Counted from the first letter of the stretch, positions 50,881-61,949 are shown. The stretch: 64,000 nucleotides of DNA from Pirellulales bacterium (GCA_035533075.1 DATLUO010000215.1:1-64000), one strand, 5' to 3'. Translations and numbers: made by a program. The notes: generated from the letters alone by a model not told the origin.

Positions 50881-51030
50881 AAGCCTGTGCGGCGCTGTTT
50901 TAGAACGGAAGATTTCAAAATCGTTGCAATGCGCGTCGCCCGTTATTAAGATATTTACGCCGGTGGATCTCCCGCGCCGGGCCACCGTGGGTCGTTTTCC
51001 GCGCGGTCTTTTTTGTTCTGGAGTACGGTC

Positions 51031-54000
51031 ATGAGTGCGGCATCTCGGAGGCGTCGTTCGCGTAGCAGGTTGCAGTCGAAGGGCAGGTTCTTCGGCGTCA
51101 AGTTCATAGAAACGCTCGAGCAGCGGCTGATGCTCGACGCCGTCTCGTGGAAGTCGACCAGCAGCGGCTCCTGGGACGTGGCCGGCAATTGGAGCACCGG
51201 CAAGGTGCCGACCGCCAGCGACGACGTGACGATCAGCCAGTCCGGTGTGACCGTGACCGTCAGCGGCAGCGACGCGGCCCATAGCCTCACCAGCGCAGGC
51301 GCCCTCGTCGTCGCCAGCGGGTCGCTGACGCTCGGCGCCGATTCCTCGACCACGGCCGCGCTGACCATCGACGCCGGCGCCAAGCTCACCACCAATGGCA
51401 CGCTAACTCTGTCGGGCGACACGGCCGACAACTCGGGCACGCTGGCCGTGGTCGGCGGGCTGAGCTTCGCCGGCGCGACGCTTACTAACGCGGCTAGCGG
51501 CACCATCGACTTGCAGGCCGACGTGGGATTCGCCGCCGCCTCCGGCACGAACACCTTGCACAACGCCGGGCTGTTGGAAAAATCGGCCGGCACCGGCACC
51601 TCTACCGTGGCCATTGATCTCGACAACACCGGCACGGTTCACGCCAAAAGCGGCACGCTCTCGCTTACCGGCGCGATCACGCAGGTCTCCAGCGGCACGC
51701 TGACCGGCGGCACTTGGGACGTCGATAATAATGCCGCGCTTAACTTCGGCAGCACCGCGAATCTCTCGACCAACCAGGCGACCGTCAACCTGGCCGGGCC
51801 GAACGCCACCTTCACGCAGTTCGCCACGGTGACGAACATGGGCGGTAGCGTGAGCCTGACTGGCGGCCAAAACTTTTCGGCCGCAGGCGACATGACCATC
51901 AGCGGCAGTCTGAGCCTCGATACGGGCACGCTCTCGCTCAACAATCACGCCCTCACCATTCAGTCCGGCGGCAGCCTGACCTTTGGTGGCGCCAGCGGCA
52001 TCAGCGGAGCCTCGCAGATCACCGACTCGGGAACGCTGGTCTACAACGGCACAGGGACCGCGACTTTAGCCAGCACCTTCAACCTGAACAGCGGCACGGT
52101 GAAGGTCAATAGCGGCAACCTCGCGCTGGCCGGCGGCTTTGGAACCGAAACCGGCGGCACCTACAACGTCGCCAGTGGGGCCGTGCTCGACCTGAACGGC
52201 GGCAGCAGCGGCGATACGTTCACGGGCACGTTCACCGGAACGGGCGCCGGCCCGGTTCAACTCAATAGCGGCTCGATCCAGATCGGCGGCAGCGGGGCCA
52301 CGTTCGACTTTCCCAAAGGCCAGTTCCAGTGGACCGGCGGCTCGATCGCCAACGCCGGGGGCACTTTGACGAACCCGGGCTTCATCACGATCGACACGGC
52401 GAGCGGCGCCTCGCTCAATGTGCCGCTCACCAATCAGGGCGAGATCGACGACGCCGGCACCGGCAGCCTCAACGTCTTCAGCTCCTTGGACAACCAGGCC
52501 AAGGCCACCTTCGTCATCCAGAACACCGGGGGCGTGGGTGGCAACGGCAGCTTCAGCAACGAAGGCACGCTCAAGATGACCGGCAGCGGCACGGCGACCG
52601 AAAGTCCAACGTTCAACCTGACCGGCGGCACCGTCGAGGTGGACAGCGGCAATCTGACACTGGCCGGCGGCTTCGGAACGGAAACCGGCGGCGCGTACAA
52701 CGTCGCCAGCGGCTCGGTGCTCGACCTGACGGGCGGCAGCAGCGGCGACACGTTCACCGGCACCTTTAACGGCACGGGCGCCGGTACAGTCCAGTTTAGC
52801 GGCGGCGGGATCAACATCGGCGGCGGCGGCGCCACCTTCAACTTCGCGAAAGGCCTGTTCCAATGGACCGGCGGCACCATCGCCAACGCGTCCAACGTCA
52901 GCCCGACCTTGACCAATACGGGCTTCATCACAATCGACACCACGAGCGGCGTCACCCTAGGCACGACGTCGATCGTCAATCAGGGCGAGATCGACGACAC
53001 GAACACCGGCGCATTCACGGTTAATGGGCCTCTCGACAACCAGGCCAACGCAAAGTTTGTCATCCAGAGCACCGGCGGCCTGAATGGCGGCGCAACCTTC
53101 AGCAACGAAGGACTGCTGAAGATGACCGGCGGCGGCACGGCAACCGTGCAAGCTCCCTTCGATCTGAAGGGCGGCACCGTCGAGGTCGACAGCGGGAAAC
53201 TGGCTCTCGGAGGGGGTAACTCGGGCGCCGGCACCAACACCGGGGGAAACTATGTCGTGAACAGCGGCGCTGTGCTTGACTTAAATGGCGGGGAAGAGGG
53301 GTCTTACACCGGCACCTTTACCGGCACGGGCGGCGGGCAGGTGCTGGTCAACGGCGGCGCGCTCGCCATCGGCCCCAGCGGCGCCACCTTCGACTTCGCC
53401 AAGGGAATGTTGCTGTGGACCGGCGGCCAGATCAGCAACGCCGGCCCCGCCCCAACTTTCACCAACACCGGGTTCATGACCATCAACGCCCTCGCCACCA
53501 CGACGATCGGAATTCCGTTCGTCAACCAGGGCGAGATCGACGTGATCGGCGGCGGCGGCATGGGCATCGACGGGCCGTTCGACAATCAGGCCACCGGCTC
53601 CATCGTTTTCGCCAACAGCGGCAGCTTCGGGATTGGGTCGGGTGCCGGCTCTGCTATCAGCAATGAAGGCACGATCAAGATGACCGGCAGCGGTGCGACA
53701 ACGTTGAACCTGCAAGTCAATTCGAACGACGGAACGATCGAAGCCGACGGCGGAGACCTGACGCTCGTTAACTTTGCGAGCGGGAGCACGTTTACGGGTG
53801 GCGACGTCGTGGTCAACCAAGGAGCGACCGTCGATTTGTCAGCCATCAGCATCACCTGCACCGGCACGAGTTTCACCGTCGCCGCCGGCGCCACGCTCGA
53901 TCTCGGCGGCGCCACGATGAACGGCAGCTTTACCGGCGCCGGCACGGTCAATTTCAGTAGCATCACCGTCGCCATCGGCGGCGTAGTCGCCGACCTCGGC

Positions 54001-57000
54001 AATTTCAATTGGACCGGCGGCGGCATCAATACCGCGTTGGGAGACCTGACCAATCTCGGCGCAATGACTCTGAGCGGGTCGAACGAGCACGAGCTCTACA
54101 ACGATGGTATGCTCGACAACAGAGGGACCATCATTCAAAGCGGCACAGGCAACTTCGGCCTCCACAGCGACGGCCAGTTTCCCACCACGCTTAAGAACGA
54201 GGCCGGCGCGGTGTATCAGATTACCGCCGACTCCGGCTTCGATAATCCCGTTGGCGGCTCGACCGCGCTCGTCAATGCCGGCCTGATTGAGAAGACTGCC
54301 GGCAGCGGAACCTCAACGCTGTTGATCAACGGCTCGATCTCCAACACCGGCACCATCGAGGCCGATTCGGGCACATTGGCCCTCTCGGGGACGATAGCCC
54401 AATTCACCGCCGATGGCGATTTGACCGCCGGCGCCTGGAACGCGATGAATGGCGCCCACTTGGCATTGCCCGACAACATCATCACGAATCATGCCAGTAT
54501 CACGTTAAGCGGCGCCGGCGCCTCCGTGGGCGGCTCCTTTGGTCTCACGTTCATCGGCCTGAGCGCGCTGCAGGCGAACGCGGGCAGTCTCACGCTCACT
54601 GGCGGCGCTGCGGTTGCCACGATCAGGCAACACTTCAACGGACCCAATGGCACTCAGCTCACTGCGACGGGCGATCTGACCAACAGCGGCACCCTGACCG
54701 TCGGCCCCGGCAGCACGTTGACCTTGGCCGACATCTACACGCAAACTTCCGCCGGCACGCTCGACATCGGCCTGGGCGGCAGCCCCGCCGGCGGCCAATT
54801 CGGCCAGGTCGTGGTCACCGCCGCCGCCACGCTCGGCGGCACGCTGCAATTGGCGCCGTCGGGCAATTACTCGCCCAGCGACGGCGATAGCTTCCCGGTG
54901 CTCAAATTCGGCAGTTCCACCGGCAGCTTTTCAGCCATTACCGGCCCGCAATACCACGGCGGCAATCTCTTCCAGGCGCAAACCAATGCCACGAACGTCA
55001 CCGTCACCGCCGCCACCGCTGTCGCCGATCTCTCGGTGACAAGCGCCACGCTCGTGACGACCAACGCCCAGGCCGGGCAACCGGTGAGCGTCAACTACCA
55101 GGTGACGAACTCGGGCGTGGCCACCGTCGCCACCACCTGGCAGGACGCTGTCTTCGTCAGCACGCACGCCACGCTCGACTCCTCGGCAGTGCTGCTGGGC
55201 CACGTCACACACACCGGCGCCGTGGCCACCAACGGCAATTATTCCGGCACGCTCACCGCGCCCTTGCCGCTCTTGTTGCCGGGCAGCTATCACGTGTTCG
55301 TCGAGGCCGACAGCCAGGGGATCGTGCCCGATGCGAACCGCGTCAACAACACGCTCGCCTCGATGGGCAGCTTCTCAGTGACCGTGCCGATACTTCCCCT
55401 CAGCCCGTCCACGGGTAACGCGCAATACACCGACTTCACCCTGTCGCAAGGGCAGGAACAGATATTTCAGTTGAACGTTCCGGCGGGCGACGACGTACAG
55501 ATCGCCGGCTACCACTCGGAAGGTGTCGGCATCCAGGTTCTCGCCGCATTGGGGGCGGTTCCCACGTCGAGCAATTCTGTGCCGAATTACGTCGGCTATG
55601 AGTACTACACCCCGTCTACGGCCACCATCGACAGTGCCCAGGGAGGCACCTATTACATCACCGTGACCTATCCCTCCGGCGCGGCCTTTACCAGCGACAA
55701 GATTGAATTGGCGGCCCAGGAAGTGCCGTTTGCCGTCACCGGTCTCAGCCCGATTCAGGCGCTCAACGTCGGTCCGGTGACGCTCACGATCACCGGCGAC
55801 CAGTTTACGCCGCAAACCACGGTCAGCCTCACCACCGGGCAGTTTGGAAAGACCATTGCCGCCTCTTCAGTCACGTTCGACAACTCCACCACGCTGCAAG
55901 CCACCTTCAACCTGCTGAACGTGCCGCAGGGCGACTATTCGGTTCAGATCAGCGATCACGGCAAGACATTCAGCACCACGGCCGACCCCTACTCACCGCT
56001 CGACTTCATCGATGCTAACTTCGGTTACGTGCCGCCGTTGCTAAGCCTGCAGGTGGACGACAGCGGCGGCTTTGCCAGCTACTACAATGCTGCCGATCCG
56101 GCTGAATGGGGGATGAACACGTCCATTATCAGCAGCGTCAGCGCGCCATCGGCCGTGCGCACCGGCCGGATCAATACACTCAGCGTCAACTACTACAGCG
56201 AAGCCTATGAAGGCGATCGCGTGGCGGCCCCGCTATTCATTCTGTCGAGCGACAATGCCGAGTTTCAGTTGCCCGGCCAAACCGGCTTCACATCGGGCAG
56301 CATCATGCTGCTGGGAATCGACAACACCGGCGACGGGAGTGTGGCCGGCAGCCTGCCCGGCACAAGGACGCCGCCGATACCCAATCTCGCCGGTGGGAGT
56401 GTCGGCCCCCTAGAGAACGCACCGTTGGCCTTCGGCCGCTTCCCCGAAGGCTCGCTGAACGTAAACTTCATTGCCACTTCGGCCGGGCCGGTGAACTTCG
56501 AGCTCAACGTGGCCGACCCGAACGCGGGAATCGACTGGAGCACGCTGAAAAGTTCGCTCGAGCCGCCCGGCATGCCCGGCGCCGCCTGGGACGCCATCTT
56601 CGCCAATTTCACCGCCAAAGTCGGCGATACACTGGGCCAGTTGCAAAGCGTGCTCGATCAAGACGCATCGTACCTGGCGCAAATCGGTGAACCGACCGCC
56701 GACGTCAACACGCTGCTCGACTTCGAGTTGCAGCAAGACGGCGACTACGGCGCCATCGCCCAGCGCTACACCCAGGGCATCTTCGGCCTGGGCATCCAAG
56801 ACCCTACGATGACGGCGGTCACCGACTCCCAAGGGAACGTCGAGATTGTGGCCGGGAGCACCGCGCGGCAATTCACACTTCAGCCCGATGGCAGTTATGC
56901 GGGGGTGCCCGGCGACGCGGCTACATTAAAGCTCGTCGATGCCGCCTATCAACTCCGCGAAACCGACGGCACGCTGGAGGTGTTCAACGCCAACGGTTCG

Positions 57001-60000
57001 TTGAATTACTTCGACGACGCGAACGGCAACGAACTGGTCTACGGCTATACGGGCAAGCAGTTGACCAGCCTCACCAATACGGCCACGGGCGATGTGACCA
57101 CGCTGGCCTATAACTCGCAGGGCCTGGTCAGCCAGATTACGGATCCCGAGGGCCGCGTCACATCCCTGCAATACGATTCGTCGGCACACTTGCTCAGCGT
57201 CGCCGCGCCGCTGGGCACGACCAGCTACACCTACGTCACCAGCGGCACGCCGCAGCAACTCAACGCCATCGCGTCGATCACCAATCCCAACGGCTCGCAG
57301 GTTCTTTTCAACTACGACGATCAGGGGCGATTGATCGGCCAGTCGCTCAATGCCGGCGCGGAGCCGCTGACCTTCGCCTACAACGTCGGCTCGATCACCA
57401 CGACCGACACGTTGAAAGAATCGACGACCGAATTTCTGAACGAGAACGGCCAAGTCGCCGAAATCGTCGATCCGCTGGGGAACATCGAGCAGGGAACCTT
57501 CAACGCGGCGCAGCAGCCGGTCTCGATCGCCGCCCCCGGAGGACTAACGTCGTCCATCGCCTACGGGGCGCTGGGAAAACCGATCAGCTTCATCGATCCG
57601 CTCGGCCAGCAAACGACGGCCACCTATAACTCGAGCTTCGGCGGCCTGCAAACGCTCACCGACCCGGCGGGCAACTCGCTCAATTATTCTTACGATCCAA
57701 CGAATGGCAACCTGCGGTCGATCGCGTATCCCGACGGCAGCAACCAGCAATACGCCTATAACGCGCTGGGCCAGGTGACGCAGTTCATCACCCGCGGCGG
57801 CCAGGTGGTGGGATACACCTATTTCCCGGATGGCATGCTCGAGAGCGAAACGCTCTCCGACGGTACGCAGAACACGTTCGCCTACGATACCCATCGAAAC
57901 TTGGTTTCCATGACGGATTCCACGGGAACCACGACGTTTTCTTATGATTCCGCGGACCGGCTTACCAAAGTCAGCTATCCGGACGGCACGTTCCTGGCTT
58001 ACACCTATAACTCGGCGGGCCAACGAACCCAGATGCAGGACCAGACCGGGTTCACAGTGAACTATGCGTATAGCTCGTTGGGCCAGCTTGCGAAACTCAC
58101 GGATGGCGGCGGGAAACTGATCGTCTCCTACGAATACGACCTGGCCGGGCGTATCGCCAGCGAGAATTTTGGCAACGGTACGAGCACTCAGTTCACGTAT
58201 GATGCCAACGACAACGTCTTGAGCATTGTCAATCTCGCTCCCGATGGCTCGACGCAATCGAGCTATGTCTACACCTACAACGACCAGAACCTGCCGGTCA
58301 CCATGACCACCGCGGCGGGCAAGTTCACCTACGGCTATGATGCCGACGGCCAACTTGTTTCCGTGCAAACGCCATCGGGCGAGAGCATCAGCTACCAATA
58401 CGATGCGGCCGGCAACCGCGTGGCCGTCGTCACGAACGGCCAAAGCACCGCTTACGCGTCGAACGATCTCAACGAGTACACGCAGGCCGGCGATACCACG
58501 TACCAATACGATGCCAATGGCAACCTCGTTGCCAGCACCAACAGTAGCGGCACGACCGGCTACGACTATAACGTGCTGGGGCAACTGGTGAGCGTCGTTT
58601 CGCCCAGCGGCACGACGACCTATCAATACAACGGCCTCGGCCAGCTCGTCTCGGAAGACGTCAACGGCACCGTAACGAATCTGTTGAACGATCCGACCGC
58701 CTACGGCACGGTCGTGGGGCAGTTCTCCGCCGGGGGCAGCCCGCTGGCGCAATACGCCTATGGTCTCGGCCTCGTCAGCCAGACGACGGCCGGCGGCTCG
58801 AGCAATTTTTACGGCTTCGACGCCGCCGGAAGTACGACCCAGTTGACCGGTCCGACCGGCGGCGTGCTGAATGCCTACAGCTATCTTCCTTTCGGCGAAC
58901 AGATCAGCGCCACCGGCACGGCCGCCAATCCCTTCACCTATGGCGGCCAGCTCGGCGTGATGGCCGGCGCGGGCGCCAGCGGCTTGTTCCACATGGGCTA
59001 CCGCTGGTACGATTCCGGCCTCGGCCGCTTCGATCAGCCGGACCCGACCGGCATTGGCGGCGGCGACACGAATCTTTATCGCTATGTGGGCAACAGCCCG
59101 GTGAATGACCGCGATCCGAGCGGCTTGCAAGCGAACAATGGCGATGTCGTGAATTTGACTCCCCAAGAAACGTCAGCGATTGTGGGGATCGGATCTGGTG
59201 TGGGCGGCACAACCATCCTCGCAGGCGGAGCAGCCTACCTGACGGCGGCCTCCGGCGCGACAGTGGCAAGCGGGGTCACGGGCGCCGCTTTTACCTCGAC
59301 GACGGTCACGGTCGCGACTACGGTTGCGCAAACGAACGCCTATGGAGAGACGTTGGCCTGGACCGCACAAACGGTAAACACCACGCTTACTACCACGACG
59401 AGCACATCTATTGTGGGCGTCACGGGGGAAGCCGGCGGAACGGCTCTTGCCGGAGCGACGGCGGAAGCCACTGGAGTCGGCGCAACCGTTCTCACATCCA
59501 GCGCGGCTGCTGTTGTCGGCACCGTGGGCGTCGCGGCCGTTGGCGGAGTCTTGGTCGGCACGGCGATCAACCACATTCCCGGCGTGCCGGAGGGCGTGCA
59601 AACCGCCATTCACTATTACCTGCCAAATCTGGGTCAGTCAAACCAGGACGTGCTTTCCGACGCGGCCAAGAAGCGGCTAGTTGACGGCTTCAAGCCGCAG
59701 TCGGGCGCGAACAGTATCTCCGCCACCCCCCAGGACCCGAATGACATCACCGGCCCGGCCGGTTTCGGCAGTCAGGCCTTCGTTTCCGGCACCGCTTCGC
59801 TCCCCTACCGCATCGACTTCGAGAACCAGCCGACCGCCACGGCCGCCGCCGATACGGTGACCGTCACGCAGCAGCTCGACCCGAACCTCGACTTGACTAC
59901 GTTCCAACTCGGCAACATCGGCTTCGGCAACACCGTCGTGCAGGTTCCCGCCGGTTTGCAATCGTACCACACGCGCGTCACGCTGCCATCCACGGCGCCG

Positions 60001-61509
60001 GGCGCGGGATCCAACGGTTTGCTGGTCGATGTCTCGGCATCGCTCAACGTGCAGACCGGGCTCGTCACCTGGACGCTCACCAGCCTCGATCCGGCATCCA
60101 TGGACAGCCCGCTCAGCCCGGCCGAGGGCCTGCTGCCGCCCGACGACGCCAACGGCGACGGCGAAGGGTTTGTCAGCTACACAGTCCAGGCGAAGAGCAC
60201 GGCCAAGACGGGCACCGCCGTCAATGCCCAGGCGACGGTCGTCTTCGACACCAACGCGCCGCTCAGCACGGCGCCCATCAGCAATACGATCGACGCGGCG
60301 GCGCCGACCAGCAGCGTGGCCGCGCTGCCGACCGACAGCCCGCCCAAATTCACCGTGAGCTGGTCGGGCACCGACGACGCGGGCGGTTCGGGCATCGCCA
60401 GCTACAACGTCTATGTGAGCGATAACAATGCGCCCTACACGCCGCTTTTGACGAAGACCACCGACACCTCGACCGTATTCACCGGCCAGGTCGGGCACAC
60501 CTACGTCTTCTTCAGCGTGGCGACCGACAACGCCGGCAACGTCGAGGCGAACCCCATCCACGGGCAAGCCATCACCACCGTCGCCACCACGCTGCCGACC
60601 AGCACCGTCAATGTCCTGCCGTCGGTCAGCCCATTGTCGTTCACTGTCGCGTGGTCGGCCAGCGGGCTGGGCGGGCCTGGCGCGCCGACGTTCAGCGTGT
60701 TTGTCAGCGACAACGGTGGCCCGTTCACGGCTTTCCAGACCGCCACCACCGCCACTTCGGCCACGTTTACCGGTCAGGCGGGCCACAGCTATGGTTTTTA
60801 CAGCGTGGTGACCGACAGTGTGGGAAACGTGCAAACCACGCCCACCGCGGCCCAGGCCACCACTTCCCTCCCCTCCGATCTCAACAGCCTGTATGTAACC
60901 GCGGTCTTTCTCGACGTGCTCGGCCGCACGCCCGATGCCGGTGGCTTGCAGTTCTGGACGCAGCAGCTCGACGGGGGCACGGCGGTCAGCAGCGTCGCCC
61001 AGGCCATCGCCCACAGCGCCGAGTACTACCAAAAGTTCGTGATCGAGCCGGACTATCTGAAACTGTTGGGCCGCGCGGCCGACAGTGCGGGCATCCAGTT
61101 CTGGGTGGCGCAGATGCAAGGCGGCCTGACCGATCAGGAATTGGAGGCCGGCTTCGTCGCCTCCGACGAGTTTTTCACCAAGGCCGGCGGCACCAACACC
61201 GATTGGGTCGACGCGGTGTTTCAACTTTTGCTGGGCCGACCGCCCGACCAGGGCGGCCAGACGTTCTGGGACGCGCAACTCGCCGCCGGCGTCTCGCGCA
61301 GCCAGGCAGCGCTCGGCATCGCCAACAGTCAGGAGAACAACACGAACCTCATCAACGCCGACTACTTCCACTATCTGGGCCGTGCGGCCGACCCCGGCGG
61401 ACTCGACTTCTGGCTGGCGCAGTTCGCCGCCGGACAGACCAACGAAGACGTGATCGCCGGCTTCACCGGCTCGGCGGAGTACTACAAGAAACACACGACG
61501 GGCGGTTGA
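51031..61509 (+). CDS. Giant surface protein: beta-repeat region, CARDB-like, RHS/YD repeats, Ig-like and DUF4214 domains
   Basis: The 3,492-residue protein starts at ATG 51031 (GGAG seven bases upstream). An Arg-rich N-terminus and 'FIETLEQRLMLDA' form the planctomycete/LEPR-type leader. About 1,300 residues of Gly/Thr/Asn-rich beta-helix-like sequence follow, with three or four roughly 170-residue repeats between 52075 and 53770 (core 'FQWTGG.IANA', 'TNTGFITIDT', 'NQGEIDD'). Next comes a CARDB-like segment (about 55025-55375), and then RHS/YD repeats from about 56900 ('YDADGQLVSVQTPSGESISY' style) ending in an RHS core near 59000-59125 ('GYRWYDSGLGRFDQPDPTG'). A hydrophobic Ala/Thr/Gly stretch, DUF11/Ig-like repeats and three or more DUF4214 units ('LLGRAADSAGIQFWVAQMQG') close it. 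The role is presumably adhesion or cell-surface structure. Confidence 0.85.
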   Translation: MSAASRRRRSRSRLQSKGRFFGVKFIETLEQRLMLDAVSWKSTSSGSWDVAGNWSTGKVPTASDDVTISQSGVTVTVSGSDAAHSLTSAGALVVASGSLTLGADSSTTAALTIDAGAKLTTNGTLTLSGDTADNSGTLAVVGGLSFAGATLTNAASGTIDLQADVGFAAASGTNTLHNAGLLEKSAGTGTSTVAIDLDNTGTVHAKSGTLSLTGAITQVSSGTLTGGTWDVDNNAALNFGSTANLSTNQATVNLAGPNATFTQFATVTNMGGSVSLTGGQNFSAAGDMTISGSLSLDTGTLSLNNHALTIQSGGSLTFGGASGISGASQITDSGTLVYNGTGTATLASTFNLNSGTVKVNSGNLALAGGFGTETGGTYNVASGAVLDLNGGSSGDTFTGTFTGTGAGPVQLNSGSIQIGGSGATFDFPKGQFQWTGGSIANAGGTLTNPGFITIDTASGASLNVPLTNQGEIDDAGTGSLNVFSSLDNQAKATFVIQNTGGVGGNGSFSNEGTLKMTGSGTATESPTFNLTGGTVEVDSGNLTLAGGFGTETGGAYNVASGSVLDLTGGSSGDTFTGTFNGTGAGTVQFSGGGINIGGGGATFNFAKGLFQWTGGTIANASNVSPTLTNTGFITIDTTSGVTLGTTSIVNQGEIDDTNTGAFTVNGPLDNQANAKFVIQSTGGLNGGATFSNEGLLKMTGGGTATVQAPFDLKGGTVEVDSGKLALGGGNSGAGTNTGGNYVVNSGAVLDLNGGEEGSYTGTFTGTGGGQVLVNGGALAIGPSGATFDFAKGMLLWTGGQISNAGPAPTFTNTGFMTINALATTTIGIPFVNQGEIDVIGGGGMGIDGPFDNQATGSIVFANSGSFGIGSGAGSAISNEGTIKMTGSGATTLNLQVNSNDGTIEADGGDLTLVNFASGSTFTGGDVVVNQGATVDLSAISITCTGTSFTVAAGATLDLGGATMNGSFTGAGTVNFSSITVAIGGVVADLGNFNWTGGGINTALGDLTNLGAMTLSGSNEHELYNDGMLDNRGTIIQSGTGNFGLHSDGQFPTTLKNEAGAVYQITADSGFDNPVGGSTALVNAGLIEKTAGSGTSTLLINGSISNTGTIEADSGTLALSGTIAQFTADGDLTAGAWNAMNGAHLALPDNIITNHASITLSGAGASVGGSFGLTFIGLSALQANAGSLTLTGGAAVATIRQHFNGPNGTQLTATGDLTNSGTLTVGPGSTLTLADIYTQTSAGTLDIGLGGSPAGGQFGQVVVTAAATLGGTLQLAPSGNYSPSDGDSFPVLKFGSSTGSFSAITGPQYHGGNLFQAQTNATNVTVTAATAVADLSVTSATLVTTNAQAGQPVSVNYQVTNSGVATVATTWQDAVFVSTHATLDSSAVLLGHVTHTGAVATNGNYSGTLTAPLPLLLPGSYHVFVEADSQGIVPDANRVNNTLASMGSFSVTVPILPLSPSTGNAQYTDFTLSQGQEQIFQLNVPAGDDVQIAGYHSEGVGIQVLAALGAVPTSSNSVPNYVGYEYYTPSTATIDSAQGGTYYITVTYPSGAAFTSDKIELAAQEVPFAVTGLSPIQALNVGPVTLTITGDQFTPQTTVSLTTGQFGKTIAASSVTFDNSTTLQATFNLLNVPQGDYSVQISDHGKTFSTTADPYSPLDFIDANFGYVPPLLSLQVDDSGGFASYYNAADPAEWGMNTSIISSVSAPSAVRTGRINTLSVNYYSEAYEGDRVAAPLFILSSDNAEFQLPGQTGFTSGSIMLLGIDNTGDGSVAGSLPGTRTPPIPNLAGGSVGPLENAPLAFGRFPEGSLNVNFIATSAGPVNFELNVADPNAGIDWSTLKSSLEPPGMPGAAWDAIFANFTAKVGDTLGQLQSVLDQDASYLAQIGEPTADVNTLLDFELQQDGDYGAIAQRYTQGIFGLGIQDPTMTAVTDSQGNVEIVAGSTARQFTLQPDGSYAGVPGDAATLKLVDAAYQLRETDGTLEVFNANGSLNYFDDANGNELVYGYTGKQLTSLTNTATGDVTTLAYNSQGLVSQITDPEGRVTSLQYDSSAHLLSVAAPLGTTSYTYVTSGTPQQLNAIASITNPNGSQVLFNYDDQGRLIGQSLNAGAEPLTFAYNVGSITTTDTLKESTTEFLNENGQVAEIVDPLGNIEQGTFNAAQQPVSIAAPGGLTSSIAYGALGKPISFIDPLGQQTTATYNSSFGGLQTLTDPAGNSLNYSYDPTNGNLRSIAYPDGSNQQYAYNALGQVTQFITRGGQVVGYTYFPDGMLESETLSDGTQNTFAYDTHRNLVSMTDSTGTTTFSYDSADRLTKVSYPDGTFLAYTYNSAGQRTQMQDQTGFTVNYAYSSLGQLAKLTDGGGKLIVSYEYDLAGRIASENFGNGTSTQFTYDANDNVLSIVNLAPDGSTQSSYVYTYNDQNLPVTMTTAAGKFTYGYDADGQLVSVQTPSGESISYQYDAAGNRVAVVTNGQSTAYASNDLNEYTQAGDTTYQYDANGNLVASTNSSGTTGYDYNVLGQLVSVVSPSGTTTYQYNGLGQLVSEDVNGTVTNLLNDPTAYGTVVGQFSAGGSPLAQYAYGLGLVSQTTAGGSSNFYGFDAAGSTTQLTGPTGGVLNAYSYLPFGEQISATGTAANPFTYGGQLGVMAGAGASGLFHMGYRWYDSGLGRFDQPDPTGIGGGDTNLYRYVGNSPVNDRDPSGLQANNGDVVNLTPQETSAIVGIGSGVGGTTILAGGAAYLTAASGATVASGVTGAAFTSTTVTVATTVAQTNAYGETLAWTAQTVNTTLTTTTSTSIVGVTGEAGGTALAGATAEATGVGATVLTSSAAAVVGTVGVAAVGGVLVGTAINHIPGVPEGVQTAIHYYLPNLGQSNQDVLSDAAKKRLVDGFKPQSGANSISATPQDPNDITGPAGFGSQAFVSGTASLPYRIDFENQPTATAAADTVTVTQQLDPNLDLTTFQLGNIGFGNTVVQVPAGLQSYHTRVTLPSTAPGAGSNGLLVDVSASLNVQTGLVTWTLTSLDPASMDSPLSPAEGLLPPDDANGDGEGFVSYTVQAKSTAKTGTAVNAQATVVFDTNAPLSTAPISNTIDAAAPTSSVAALPTDSPPKFTVSWSGTDDAGGSGIASYNVYVSDNNAPYTPLLTKTTDTSTVFTGQVGHTYVFFSVATDNAGNVEANPIHGQAITTVATTLPTSTVNVLPSVSPLSFTVAWSASGLGGPGAPTFSVFVSDNGGPFTAFQTATTATSATFTGQAGHSYGFYSVVTDSVGNVQTTPTAAQATTSLPSDLNSLYVTAVFLDVLGRTPDAGGLQFWTQQLDGGTAVSSVAQAIAHSAEYYQKFVIEPDYLKLLGRAADSAGIQFWVAQMQGGLTDQELEAGFVASDEFFTKAGGTNTDWVDAVFQLLLGRPPDQGGQTFWDAQLAAGVSRSQAALGIANSQENNTNLINADYFHYLGRAADPGGLDFWLAQFAAGQTNEDVIAGFTGSAEYYKKHTTGG

Positions 61510-61545
61510 CGTCCATGTGCTTCGGCACGGAGGACCGTTTGAGGT

Positions 61546-61565
61546 TGATAACAGGTATGTTATCA
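61546..61565. promoter_or_regulatory. Inverted repeat upstream of a toxin-antitoxin-like pair (operator candidate)
   Basis: TGATAAC (61546-61552) and GTTATCA (61559-61565) are perfect inverted arms with a six-base spacer, about 50 bases before the start at 61614. This is the usual place for an antitoxin autoregulation site. Function is inferred. Confidence 0.5.
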
Positions 61566-61613
61566 TGTAGTTGATGACGATTTGGCATTAAAGCCGATGG
61601 CGGAGAGCTTTCT

Positions 61614-61949
61614 TTGAAGGTTACCACGCTGATTCCGTTGCACCACAACGATGGAAATGGAAGCAAGGTCTCGGTGAAAGAGATGAAGTCGATTCGCAGA
61701 CGGCTGTGGAGCAGGTTCGAGGGTATTACGCGCGAGGGACGCACTCACGGCGAGTGGACCGATCCGAAGGACGGCAAACGCTACAGCGACGTCTGTGATA
61801 AAGTGGTCATTGAAACCGATCGCAGGCGTCTGGCCGAAATCACCGAACTGATCAAGGAAATTGGGAGGTCTCTGGGCCAAAAAGCGATGTACATGGAAGT
61901 CCAATACTACGACGGCGTACAGTTTTTACGAACGGACGAAGAAGAATAG
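61614..61949 (+). CDS. Unrecognised 111-residue partner of a HicB-like antitoxin
   Basis: TTG start at 61614 with GGAG eight bases upstream. The product has a recognisable pattern, 'TLIPLHHNDGNGSKV', 'FEGITREGRTHGEWTDPKDG', 'KRYSDVCDKVVIETD' and 'GQKAMYMEVQYYDGVQFL', that I associate with an uncharacterised small family but cannot name. The 12-base junction with the next gene carries AGGAGG, so the two are cotranscribed. The toxin role is inferred from the partner. It could equally be a small regulator. Confidence 0.65.
   Translation: MKVTTLIPLHHNDGNGSKVSVKEMKSIRRRLWSRFEGITREGRTHGEWTDPKDGKRYSDVCDKVVIETDRRRLAEITELIKEIGRSLGQKAMYMEVQYYDGVQFLRTDEEE

Noticed and set aside
52075-53770. Regular repeats resembling a CRISPR array
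   Set aside because: Repeat period is about 500 bases and the repeats are protein-level in the coding frame; there is no short direct repeat with unique spacers.
59677-61566. 629-codon minus-strand frame opposite the giant protein
   Set aside because: Compositional shadow of the Ig-like/DUF4214 region.
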